From NCBI RefSeq assembly GCF_007828955.1, contig NZ_VIVR01000001.1, forward strand, positions 7,750,001 to 7,814,000: a DNA stretch of 64,000 bases, in the 5' to 3' direction. Source of the DNA: Kitasatospora atroaurantiaca. Lineage in GTDB: Bacteria > Actinomycetota > Actinomycetes > Streptomycetales > Streptomycetaceae. Within the stretch, counting starts at the first letter, position 1. Each line of letters starts with the position of its first letter. The position numbers and the translations under genes were made by a program. Of this stretch, positions 27,388 through 35,483 are shown piece after piece. The notes beneath the pieces were generated by a model. The model was not told the origin of the DNA and did not search any database. It saw only the letters and a program-made list of their open reading frames with translations.

Positions 27388-27467
27388 TCCTGTGCACAGG
27401 GGCCCACAGAGAGACCGGGTTCACTGCACGAATTGGACGGCACGCCGGTGCGCAGGCTGTTCCGCTG

Positions 27468-27556
27468 GGAGAGGTGCCCGGAGTGGTTTATCGGGGACCG
27501 GGGCTATGGCTCCGATCGGGTGAAAACCCACGCAGGTTCGAATCCTGCCTTCTCCG
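27468..27556 (+). ncRNA. tRNA-Ser-like RNA lacking a normal anticodon loop, copy 2
   Basis: The 89-nt element has acceptor GGAGAGG/CTTCTCC, discriminator G, an encoded CCA (27557-27559), D stem CCCG/CGGG, variable arm GGGT-GAAA-ACCC (perfect stem, GNRA loop) and T arm GCAGG-TTCGAAT-CCTGC. The anticodon position folds as CGGGGC-TATG-GCTCCG. A canonical 5-bp anticodon stem with a 7-nt loop cannot be drawn: positions 27-31 against 39-43 mismatch at four of five pairs. Compared with copy 1, nearly all substitutions fall in the stems or loops without breaking a pair. Confidence 0.65.
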
Positions 27557-27710
27557 CCAACACGGCAAGCAGCAGCAACTACGTCCCGAACACGTCCCAC
27601 CGGCCCGCGACAGGTCGCCCGGCTGCTGAACCTGAAAGCGTGATGTCGGAGCCGATCGCCTGACAGCTGCTGGACAGTTCCGCTACCCCTGGGGTCGTGA
27701 GTGTCCCGAG

Positions 27711-28130
27711 TCAAGTAATTGGCAGGCTTTGGGGCTCGGGAAAGTCAGGGACGAGCGGGTCGGCGAGGCCGGTGTGCACGTCGTGGGGGCGGTTCCAGGC
27801 GAGTGCCTCGTGGGGCCGCAGCGTGTTGTACTCGAGCCGGTAGTCCTCGGCGTGGCGGACCAGGTCGAGTGCGTCGGGGATCTCCTCGAGGAACAGCTTC
27901 TCGTACTTCAGGGAGCCGAAGCCGCGCTCGCGTGAGCCGTTCTGGCCCGGGGTGCGGACCCTGGTGCGCACGTGCCGCAGCTCGGGGCGGGTGGCGATGA
28001 AGGCCTCGAAGCGGAACGAGCGGAACGGGCCGCCGTTGTCGGGTGACGATCGTGACCAACGGCTGGACCACGCCGTCCGCGTCGCGCGGGGCCAGGTCGA
28101 CCAGCCGGGAGCCAGCCCACGCCTCCGAGG
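27711..28130 (-). pseudogene. IS3-family transposase C-terminal fragment, frameshifted
   Basis: The leftward translation gives ADGVVQPLVTIVT, then after a one-base shift DNGGPFRSFRFEAFIATRPE, RTPGQNGSRERGFGSLKYEK and DALDLVRHAEDYRLEYNTLR. This is the second Asp and the catalytic Glu region of an rve-type integrase core. The N-terminal half with the first Asp is missing and the frame is broken near 28040. The relic ends against the membrane-protein gene at 28138. Confidence 0.75.
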
Positions 28131-28137
28131 TGGTCGT

Positions 28138-28518
28138 CTACGACGGCTCCCGTGTCACGGAGGCGATCAGGGCGGAGAGGACGAAGGCCGCCACGAGGCT
28201 TGCCGTCATGACCATGCCCACGCCGATCAGGAAGAGGCCGCTGGAGTCGTCCGACCAGTCGTACCAGGCGGCGGCGGTCAGACCGGCCGTGGTGCCGAGC
28301 ACGGCACCTGCGATGTGGCGGCGGGACGCCGCCCAGTACACGGGTGCCAGCAGGGTCAGCACCAGCCCGATCACCTGCCAGGCCTCGTACGGGCCGGTCA
28401 CCGAGCCGTCGGGGTGCACGTCACGATGCTGGTCCCAGCCCAGCCAGGCGGCCCATGCCGCAACCGGCACGAGAATCAGCAATAGGAAGGGAGCGAGTTT
28501 CAGTGGCCTCTGGCGCAT
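28138..28518 (-). CDS. Small membrane protein, four predicted TM helices
   Basis: A 126-residue protein with hydrophobic segments at about 8-26 (LAPFLLLILVPVAAWAAWLG), 45-65, 70-90 and 98-120 (LIGVGMVMTASLVAAFVLSA). A short polar loop between TM1 and TM2 carries HRDVHPDGSVTGPYEAW. No known family recognised. The ATG at 28518 begins with a basic stretch before TM1. Its stop lies immediately beside the IS3 fragment, so the IS inserted, or later deleted, right up to this gene. Confidence 0.65.
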   Translation of the reverse strand: MRQRPLKLAPFLLLILVPVAAWAAWLGWDQHRDVHPDGSVTGPYEAWQVIGLVLTLLAPVYWAASRRHIAGAVLGTTAGLTAAAWYDWSDDSSGLFLIGVGMVMTASLVAAFVLSALIASVTREPS

Positions 28519-28669
28519 GGTCCAAGTGTCCCGGCCCGCCCCGGCCCCGGGGCAGAGCGCACGTACTCACCTCGCTTTGAGTAGCCGGACACACACAGGC
28601 CGGGTAGCGACGGATGGCCGGTCGGCCCGACGCCTGCTCACCGATTCGATGCCAACAAGTCGATGAGTA

Positions 28670-28849
28670 GGCGTGCGGGAGCGTCGAGCAGCATCCGAGC
28701 GAGGAACCCGACACGTGGGACGGCGAGGGATCCGGTCTCTGGACGTTGTGGGACGACGGAACCAGCGGCGGCCGCATCGAACTCTCCGACTTCCTCGCCA
28801 TGGCCGGCGCGCGGCTGGCACCGGACGCCGAGGTGTCCTCCTGGCAGTA
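28670..28849 (+). pseudogene. C-terminal fragment of an unknown gene
   Basis: The frame ending at TAG 28848-28850 reads EEPDTWDGEGSGLWTLWDDG and GGRIELSDFLAMAGARLAPD, which is protein-like with good codon bias. It is closed upstream by a TAG and has no start codon, so only the C-terminus survives. Family not recognised. Nothing else identifiable lies between 28850 and 29032. Confidence 0.35.
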
Positions 28850-29032
28850 GGGGTTGTTGAGCCTGTTCGGCGGTCGGCTGACTCGTCGCCGGGGCGGTTC
28901 TGGGGGCATGGACATCGCTCAGGCGGTGGAGACCGTCGTGGCCGTAGCGCACCCTGTTCACGGGCCTCGGCAATTGCGATGATGACGGTGTGAGGACAGC
29001 TGGATTGACCGCCACTCACGTCAGGGGTCTGG

Positions 29033-29485
29033 ATGACGAACCAACAGCAGATCGACGCAGCGCACCGAGCGTTGCGGGAGCTCTTCGTGCACGGCAAGCA
29101 GGCCCGGGAGTGCATGGCCGACATCGCTGCCGCGGGGAATGCCTTTCTGGGCGTGGCTTGCGCGTTCTTCTGCAATGTCATGGAGTTCGCGTTCAGCGGC
29201 CATGAGAGCGTCGAGCAGGTTCAGACCTACCTGGAAGACCTCAAACGGACCTACCCGGCAGAGCTGACGCATCTTCAGCCGGAGCTCATGGCGATGTTCG
29301 TCCTGCTGGAGATCGGCCCAGGCGCGTTGCCCTCCGGGCAGCCCCGCATTGAGATGACCGACGGCCTGATCTACCAGATGCGGCTGCTGGCCGAGTACAC
29401 CGCCAAGAAGGAGGGCATCGTCGGGGAGCAACTTGAGCTGTATCTCTTCGGGGCGGGCGGCCGCTACGGCCTGAACCCGTGGTGA
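29033..29485 (+). CDS. Hypothetical protein, 150 residues
   Basis: An all-helical soluble protein (MTNQQQIDAAHRALRELFVH; FAFSGHESVEQVQTYLEDLK; IEMTDGLIYQMRLLAEYTAK) with no recognised domain. Coding bias is clear; the ATG at 29033 lacks a strong ribosome-binding site. Its TGA stop (29483-29485) is also the target-type trinucleotide next to an IS terminal repeat, so an IS5-type element inserted exactly at the stop codon. Confidence 0.6.
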   Translation: MTNQQQIDAAHRALRELFVHGKQARECMADIAAAGNAFLGVACAFFCNVMEFAFSGHESVEQVQTYLEDLKRTYPAELTHLQPELMAMFVLLEIGPGALPSGQPRIEMTDGLIYQMRLLAEYTAKKEGIVGEQLELYLFGAGGRYGLNPW

Positions 29486-29830
29486 GAAGCCGTTGTCGTG
29501 CCGAGAAGTCCGTCCGGCGGTCGAACGAGGGTTCCCGGGGTCATCCCGGCCGGGCGACATCCGGGTGGTCCGGACATGAAGGCGGGGCCTTCTTGCTCGT
29601 GGATGCGAATCCGTCCGAGCAGCAGGGAGGCTCCGTCGCCCCACATGTACGCATCCGCGCCCGTGAAGTCCAACTCGCCCTCCTGGTCGTGTGATTGACT
29701 CGCGCACGTGTACGGGAACGCGACCGACCACGGCGGTGGGGTGCGGCGGCATCCTCGGCGCTCCGGGCTGGTCACGGACCCAGCGACGCCCGGTCCCGGT
29801 CTGCCGTGGATCGCGAGCTCCACATGTCCG
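29483..29830 (+). mobile_element. Decayed IS5-family (IS1031-type) element, left part only
   Basis: TGA-GAAGCCGTTGTCGTGCCG at 29483 matches the left end of the intact element at 48481 (TGA-GAAGCCGTTGTCGTACCG). The relation continues patchily, for example around 29690 (GATTGACTCGCGCACGTGTA against the block at 48673). The transposase frame is destroyed and no right-end repeat is seen downstream. The region 29831-30147 shows nothing else recognisable. Confidence 0.6.
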
Positions 29831-30147
29831 CGAACCTCCGCAGGTCTCCGCCAAGGCGTTCGAGGCGACGGAGGAGACGCGCCGAGCCGCAGGGTCGGCT
29901 GTCACCGCCGCTCGCCGGGGGGACATGGGGACGATTCAGGACGGCGGGCGCTCCTGTCGATGTGAAGTCCGGGTCGGCCGTAAACGGCTGGCCCTCATCC
30001 TGATGCGGTGAAATGATCCGCGGAGCCGGGCCGTCGGTGCCCGCACCGGGGGTTGTGAGGCGTACCGCTGATCCCGGTCATGTGGTGGCGTCGCGCCTTG
30101 CCGGAGGAATCAGCTGACCACGCTCGACCTGCCGAGAGGAAGCTGCA

Positions 30148-31683
30148 GTGACCGTCACCGCGTCCAGGCCGTCCGAGTCCGAGCCCGAAGTCCGTACGGC
30201 GACCGGAGCCCTGCGCGGCAGCCGCGAGGCGGGCCTGGCAGTCTTCCGCGGCATCCCGTTCGCCGAACCGCCGGTCGGTGCGCTCCGTTTCGCCGCGCCG
30301 CGGCCGGTACGAAGCTGGGACGGTGTGCGAGCGGCAGTGTCGTACGGCCCGCCGCCCCCGCAGTCCGGAGTGTTCGGCATGGATGCGCTGTCACAGGACA
30401 CGGCAGGTGATGACTGGTTAACGGTCAACGTCTGGTCGCCCGAGCCGGCCCCAGGAGCGGGTCTCCCCGTCATGGTGTGGATCCCCGGTGGCGCCTACGT
30501 GATCGGGACATCCAGCCTCCCGGAATTCGACGCCGCCCGCCTGGCCGGAGGCGGCGTCGTCGTTGTGACGCTCAACTACCGGCTGGGCATCGAGGGTTTC
30601 GCGCAGATCGAAGGTGCCCCCGCCAACCGGGGCCTGCTCGACCAGGTCGCCGCTCTGCAGTGGGTGCACGACAACATCCGGGCGTTCGGCGGCGACCCGG
30701 ACCGGGTGACGGTCTTCGGCCAGTCGGCGGGCGGCGGATCGGTCGCCGCGCTGCTGGCCATGCCGCGCGCGGCCGGGCTCTTTCGCCGGGCCGTCGTGCA
30801 GAGCATGCCGGGTACGTTCTTCTCGCCCGAGCTGGCGGCCGACATCGCCGCCGCCTGCGCCGCCGAGCTGGGGCTGCGGCCCACGGTGGCAGACTTTTCC
30901 ACGGTGGCCCCGTCCCGGCTGCCCGCCGTAGGCGACGCGATCTCCGCGAAGATCGACCGGTGGAGGGAGCACTGGGGGCAGATCACGCACCGGCCGATCC
31001 CGTTCGCGCCGGTCGTCGACGGTGATGTCCTGCCGACCACTCCCTGGCAGGCGCTGGCCGACGGCGTCGGCCGGGACACCGAGCTCCTCGTCGGCCACGT
31101 CCGTGACGAGCACCGGCTGTTCAGCCTGATCGACGGCGTGCTCGGCCAGGTGACGCAGGAGCAGGCCGAGACCGCCCTGCACGTTCTTGCCCCCGGCCCG
31201 GACGGCGCACAGCGGTACCGCGAGGTCTTCCCGGCTGCCGGCCCGGAGGAGCTGTACGAACTGGTCAACGCCGACTGGCTGTTCCGCATGCCGACGCTCC
31301 ATCTTGCGCAGGCGCACGCCGCTGCCGGCGGCCGGACCCACGTCTACGAGCTGACCTGGCCCGCCCCGGTTATGGGCGGTGCACTCGGTGCCTGCCACGG
31401 CCTCGACGTGCCGCTCGTTTTCGGAAACCTGAGCAGCGGGCAGCCCGCCATGCTGATCGGTGAAACCCCCTCCCCGGAGGCAGAGGCGCTGTCCGCACAG
31501 ATCCGCGCCGCGTGGACGGCGTTCGCCGCCCACGGCGACCCCGGCTGGCCCACGTACGACGGCGAACAACGCCTCGTACAGCTCTTCGACACGCGGCCGG
31601 CTGTCACCGCCTACCCGGAGGAGACCTCCCGGCTGCTGTGGCAGAACCACACGTTCCCGGCGCTCCCGCTTGCCGACCGGTAA
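30148..31683 (+). CDS. Type-B carboxylesterase/lipase family protein
   Basis: A 511-residue alpha/beta hydrolase with the type-B esterase signature: the N-terminal block AVFRGIPFAEPPVGALRFAA, the oxyanion-hole region MVWIPGGAYVIG, the nucleophile elbow VTVFGQSAGGGSVAALLA, and His in GACHGLDVPLVFG. It hydrolyses carboxylic esters of unknown identity in the cytoplasm; no signal peptide is visible. GTG 30148 follows GAGAGGAAG. It stands alone, flanked by non-coding sequence. Confidence 0.92.
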   Translation: MTVTASRPSESEPEVRTATGALRGSREAGLAVFRGIPFAEPPVGALRFAAPRPVRSWDGVRAAVSYGPPPPQSGVFGMDALSQDTAGDDWLTVNVWSPEPAPGAGLPVMVWIPGGAYVIGTSSLPEFDAARLAGGGVVVVTLNYRLGIEGFAQIEGAPANRGLLDQVAALQWVHDNIRAFGGDPDRVTVFGQSAGGGSVAALLAMPRAAGLFRRAVVQSMPGTFFSPELAADIAAACAAELGLRPTVADFSTVAPSRLPAVGDAISAKIDRWREHWGQITHRPIPFAPVVDGDVLPTTPWQALADGVGRDTELLVGHVRDEHRLFSLIDGVLGQVTQEQAETALHVLAPGPDGAQRYREVFPAAGPEELYELVNADWLFRMPTLHLAQAHAAAGGRTHVYELTWPAPVMGGALGACHGLDVPLVFGNLSSGQPAMLIGETPSPEAEALSAQIRAAWTAFAAHGDPGWPTYDGEQRLVQLFDTRPAVTAYPEETSRLLWQNHTFPALPLADR

Positions 31684-32053
31684 GCGGCCCGGCGGTAGCC
31701 GCCGTCTTTTGCGCCGGGGCGCGGCCAGGTCGGCGGTGGCACGTGCTCAAGGTTCGACGACACAGGACACGAGGGGCAAGGGTGACAGTGGTGGAGGCTC
31801 AGCGCCTCGACCGCCGTCGGCTACATCGCCGCCGCCCACCCGGTGCGCGCCGGGCCGGCCGCACGGCCGTGAGCCGTGCTGCCACCAGGCTCCTCACGTG
31901 GGCCCGCTGCCTTCCGGGTACATGGGCCCGGCCTGTCGGAACGTGCCGCCGACCCGATGGACTGAGCGTGGACGGAGTCGGCGCTGGTCAAGGTCCGGTC
32001 AAGGATTAGGCTGCAGGCTCGTCGGCGGCCTAGGCTTGGCCTCGTTTGGACAG
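31684..32053. other. Intergenic stretch upstream of the M-box
   Basis: 370 bp with no recognised coding sequence. Frames on both strands are Arg-rich by composition. It should contain the promoter of the Mg2+-responsive operon: GGTCAAGG-N16-TTAGGC around 31992-32020 is the nearest weak candidate, ending about 35 bp before the riboswitch. Confidence 0.35.
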
Positions 32054-32223
32054 ACACCTCGTTCGGTGAGGCGTCTTCACGGACACAGGCCACTGATCCC
32101 ACCCGTCGAGAGACGCTCCGGATCAGGACAGGTCTCCCCGGCTCAAGGGGTGACCCCAAGTGGCTTCCCCGCATCCGCCGGAGACACGCCGTGGAGTGCT
32201 AAAGCTCTGACGAGTTGGGGTGT
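32054..32223 (+). ncRNA. M-box (ykoK) Mg2+ riboswitch
   Basis: The 3' block AGTGCTAAAGCTCTGACGAG (32195-32214) and the 5' block TCGTTCGGTGAGGCG (32059-32073) match the conserved ends of the M-box aptamer, which in Bacillus read AGTGCTAAAGCTCTACGA and TCGTTAGGTGAGGC. ACACC...TCGT at 32054 pairs with ACGA...GGTGT ending at 32223, closing P1. M-box RNAs bind several Mg2+ ions and turn off Mg2+ transporter genes. It lies upstream of an MgtE-domain/NRAMP gene pair. No classical terminator hairpin is visible in the 330-nt downstream leader, so control may be at translation or Rho-dependent termination. Confidence 0.85.
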
Positions 32224-32551
32224 GCCGGGCCGTCATGCGGTCCTGGCTTCCCCTTGCCGCGCCGCCGCGAAGACACTTCACGGCCGGGACCGGGAGGAGG
32301 CGGGATGGACAGTAGTCCGGGCCATAGTCGGCCCTTCTCCGCGTTGTCCTCACCGTTCTTCCGCGGCCCGAGGCAGCCCTTCCTGCCCTGACAGCCGGCC
32401 AGCCGGCCAGCCGCCGGCCCGTGCCCGCCGATCCGCTCGGACGGGATCTGTGCCTGTGCCCGGGTGACCCCGGCCGCATCGGCGGACGGACGTCAGGAGC
32501 ACCGGTCTGCCCGCCGGCCGCCCGCCGCCCCGCCATTGACGGGGCAAGGGG

Positions 32552-33928
32552 GTGTTCATCCTGGCTGCCCAGACTCTTCTCATGTCCACCACGGCCCGCC
32601 TGCGCGACCGCAAGGCCGGAGCCGAACGGCGCGTCAGCGCCACCAGGACGGTCCGCACCTCGCTGGTCTCCCTGGCCGGCCTGGTCGGCGGACCGGTCGG
32701 CAACCAGGCCGGCCAAGAGGTCGGCCGCGTCGTGGACGTCGTCGCCCGCCTCTACGGCCCGGACCACTACCCGCCGGTGACCGGCCTGATCATCCGCATC
32801 GGCCGACGACGCGCCTTCCTGCCCGCCGACCACATCGAGAGCCTGCACGCCGGCCGCGTCCGGCTGCGCACCGCCCGCCTCGACCTACGCGACTTCACCC
32901 GCCGTCCGGGCGAGGTCCTGCTGGCCCGGGACGTGATGGACCACCAACTCGTCGACGTCGACGGCATCCAGGTCACCCGCGCAGCCGACCTCTACCTCGC
33001 GCCGCTGGCCGACCGCACCGTGCTGGTCGGCGTGGACGTCTCCTTGCCCACCCTGCTGCGCCGGCTCGGACCGCGCCGCTGGCAGGTGCGGCCCACTCCG
33101 GAGCGGGTGCTGGACTGGCAGGCCGTCGCCCCGTTCGGTGAGCAGGCCACCCACGGACCTGCGGAGGTGCGCCTGCGGGCTTCGCGGTCCGCGCTGCACC
33201 GGCTGCGGCCGGCCGATCTCGCCGACATCCTGGAGGACCTCGGCCGGACCGAGCGCCAGCAGTTGCTGGGCTGGCTGGAGCCGGAGCACGCCGCCGACGC
33301 GCTGGAGGAGATGGAGCCGGGGGAGCTGGAGAACCTGCTGCGCGAGGCGCCGCCCGAGCACGCCGCGCGCCTGGTCGACGAGATGGAGCCGGACGAGGCC
33401 GCCGAGGCGCTGCGTGATCTCACGGCGGGTGAGCGCGAGCGCCTGCTGCAGGGCATGCCGTCCGCGGAGGCGGCCGAGTTGCGGAGCCTGCTGGCGCACC
33501 GGGAGGGCACCGCAGGTGGGGCGATGACGACGCTGCCCCTCACCGCGCGCCCCGAGCAGACCGTCGCCCAGGTCAGGGCCGAACTCGCGGCCCAGGCCGA
33601 GCACCGCGGTGACATCCCGGCGGTGGCGGTCCTGGACGGCGAGGGACGCCTGCTCGGCGACATCGCCCTGTTCGACCTTGCGGTGGCCGAGGACACCGCC
33701 CTGGTGGCCGATCTGTCGGAGTGGCTGGCGCAGTTCGGCCCGCCGGTCACCGTCCACCCCGAAATCCGGCTGGCCGAGGCGGCCGACCACCTGGTCGCCG
33801 CCCGCGCCACCTCGCTGCTCGTCGTCGACGACACCGGGCGCCCGTTGGGGCGGATCCTCGCCGACGACATCCTCGACGCCCTGCTGCCCGAGCGCGGGCG
33901 CCTGCACTTCCGGAGGCTCCTCAAGTGA
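32552..33928 (+). CDS. MgtE N-terminal/CBS-domain protein without a membrane domain
   Basis: A 458-residue soluble protein. Residues 45-180 look like PRC-barrel-type segments (AGLVGGPVGNQAGQEVGRVV; HIESLHAGRVRLRTARLDLR), residues 205-320 are the MgtE N superhelix (LADILEDLGRTERQQLLGWL; ADALEEMEPGELENLLREAP), and residues 330-450 a CBS pair (TTLPLTARPEQTVAQVRAEL; ILADDILDALLPE). The MgtE channel domain is absent. In MgtE these domains sense cytoplasmic Mg2+ and gate transport. Its stop overlaps the start of the NRAMP gene, so it probably gates that transporter. The start (GTG 32552 or ATG 32582) is uncertain. Confidence 0.88.
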   Translation: MFILAAQTLLMSTTARLRDRKAGAERRVSATRTVRTSLVSLAGLVGGPVGNQAGQEVGRVVDVVARLYGPDHYPPVTGLIIRIGRRRAFLPADHIESLHAGRVRLRTARLDLRDFTRRPGEVLLARDVMDHQLVDVDGIQVTRAADLYLAPLADRTVLVGVDVSLPTLLRRLGPRRWQVRPTPERVLDWQAVAPFGEQATHGPAEVRLRASRSALHRLRPADLADILEDLGRTERQQLLGWLEPEHAADALEEMEPGELENLLREAPPEHAARLVDEMEPDEAAEALRDLTAGERERLLQGMPSAEAAELRSLLAHREGTAGGAMTTLPLTARPEQTVAQVRAELAAQAEHRGDIPAVAVLDGEGRLLGDIALFDLAVAEDTALVADLSEWLAQFGPPVTVHPEIRLAEAADHLVAARATSLLVVDDTGRPLGRILADDILDALLPERGRLHFRRLLK

Positions 33929-35298
33929 CCCGCGACCTCGACACCACCCGCGCCGCTTCACCCGGTGCGACAGCTGCCACGATCGGTGCGACGAACACCG
34001 GTTCGGGCGCGGCAACAGAGCCGACCGCCGCCACCCCGGCCGCTGGTCCGGCGCTCGCCCGTCGCAGAGGGCTGCGGCGTCTGAGCGCGGTCGCCATGGT
34101 GGCAGGCCCCGGGCTGGTCGCCGCGAACGCGGGCAACGACGCCGCCGGCATCGCGACCTACGCCGGGGCGGGCTCCCAGTTCACGTACGGCACGCTGTTC
34201 TTCATGGTGCTGGTCACCATCGCCCTGGTGATGGTCCAGGAGATGGCGGTGCGGCTCGGCGCGCACACCGGCAAGGGCCTGGGCGCACTGATCCGCGAGC
34301 AGTTCAGCCTGCGCCTGACCGCGCTGGCCGTGTTCTGCCTGCTCCTTGCCAACACCGGCCTCGTCGTGAGTGAGTTCGCCGGCATCGGCGCCGCGTTCGA
34401 GCTCCTCGGTGTCCCGAAGTGGGCGGTCATTCCTCCAGCCGCGATCCTGCTGTGGTCACTGGTGCTGTTCGGCTCCTACCGGTGGGCCGAGCGGATCTTC
34501 CTGGTCATGTCGCTGGCGTTCTTCGCCTACCCTCTCGCCATGATCCTCGGCCACCCGCACTGGGGGCAGGTCGGCCGGCACCTGGTCGTCCCCCACTTCG
34601 AGCCGAGCAAGGACTTCGTCCTGCTCGCCGTCGCCCTCATCGGCACCACGGTCAGCCCCTACATGCAGTTCTACGCCGCCGCAGGCGTCGTCGACCGCGG
34701 CGCCAAGCCGGAGGACTACAAGCTGATCCGCGCGGACGCCGTGCTGGGGGCGGTGTTCGCCTGCGTGATCAGTCTGACGATCATCATCGCGACCGCCGCG
34801 GCGATCGGCGGCAGCGGGCCCCTGCAGTCCGCCGCGCAGGCCGCCGAAGCCCTCAAGCCGGTGGCCGGCCAGGGCGCTGAACTGCTCTTCGCCTTCGGCC
34901 TGATCGGTGCCTCGGCGCTGGCCGGCGCCGTGGTCCCGTTGTCCGCCAGCTACGCAGTCGGCGAGGCCGCGGGCGTCGAGCGCTCGGTTTCCCGCAGCTT
35001 CCGCGACGCGCCCCTGTTCCTCGGGCTGTTCACCGCCCAGATCGCGCTCGGCGCGCTCGTGGCCCTCACCCCGGTCGACGTCATCCAGCTGCTGATCGGC
35101 ACCCAGGTCCTCCAGGGACTGATCAGCCCCATCGTGCTGGTCTACCTCCTGGTTCTCACCAACCGCCGCTCCGTTCTCGGCGCGGCGGCCAACGGCCCGC
35201 GCTACCGGATCGCGGTCACCACCGTGGTGGTGGGCGTAGCGGCCATGTCCACCATCCTCCTCGTGCAGACGATCCTCGGCTGGATCGGCCTCGGTTGA
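33925..35298 (+). CDS. NRAMP-family (probable Mg2+-type) metal transporter
   Basis: A 457-residue membrane protein with about eleven TM helices after a 45-residue Thr/Ala-rich leader. The TM1 metal site, DPGN in Mn2+/Fe2+ NRAMPs, reads GPGLVAANAGNDAAG; the TM6 site (MPHN in typical members) reads IGTTVSPYMQFY. Loss of the metal-selective Met fits NRAMP-related Mg2+ transporters. The GTG start overlaps the previous TGA (GTGA). Co-expression with an MgtE-N/CBS protein behind an M-box supports Mg2+ as substrate. Confidence 0.88.
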   Translation: MTRDLDTTRAASPGATAATIGATNTGSGAATEPTAATPAAGPALARRRGLRRLSAVAMVAGPGLVAANAGNDAAGIATYAGAGSQFTYGTLFFMVLVTIALVMVQEMAVRLGAHTGKGLGALIREQFSLRLTALAVFCLLLANTGLVVSEFAGIGAAFELLGVPKWAVIPPAAILLWSLVLFGSYRWAERIFLVMSLAFFAYPLAMILGHPHWGQVGRHLVVPHFEPSKDFVLLAVALIGTTVSPYMQFYAAAGVVDRGAKPEDYKLIRADAVLGAVFACVISLTIIIATAAAIGGSGPLQSAAQAAEALKPVAGQGAELLFAFGLIGASALAGAVVPLSASYAVGEAAGVERSVSRSFRDAPLFLGLFTAQIALGALVALTPVDVIQLLIGTQVLQGLISPIVLVYLLVLTNRRSVLGAAANGPRYRIAVTTVVVGVAAMSTILLVQTILGWIGLG

Positions 35299-35325
35299 TC
35301 ACGCCCCGTCCCGAAGGGAACCACC

Positions 35326-35411
35326 ATGCGCCGCTTCGTGCCCGTGCTGGCTTTCAGCACCCTGCTCACCTGGTCGCCTTCGTCGCCACCTGGATCCACC
35401 TCGACCGGTAG
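35326..35411 (+). pseudogene. Small membrane protein ORF with an apparent frameshift
   Basis: After a good ribosome-binding site (GAAGGGA) an ATG at 35326 begins MRRFVPVLAFSTLL. A one-base shift then gives LVAFVATWIHLDR followed by TAG at 35409. Together these form a plausible 28-residue single-TM protein at the end of the Mg2+ operon. Without the shift the frame runs into unrelated sequence. Either a decayed small gene or a sequencing error. Confidence 0.35.
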
Positions 35412-35483
35412 TCCGCGCGGTGTCCGATCCCGCCACCGCAGCGTCGGACAACGGGCCGGTGGGATGGCGGGGCCGGGACGGTT

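Noticed and set aside
2262..27556. The two tRNA-like copies as attL/attR of a 25-kb integrated element
   Set aside because: Attachment-site duplications cover the 3' end of a tRNA and are identical. Here the whole RNA plus promoter is repeated with scattered substitutions, and no intact integrase lies at either end. Kept only as a weak alternative.
28918..28993. Short plus-strand frame starting MDIAQAVETVVAVAHPVHG
   Set aside because: Only about 25 codons, no ribosome-binding site and no similarity recognised.
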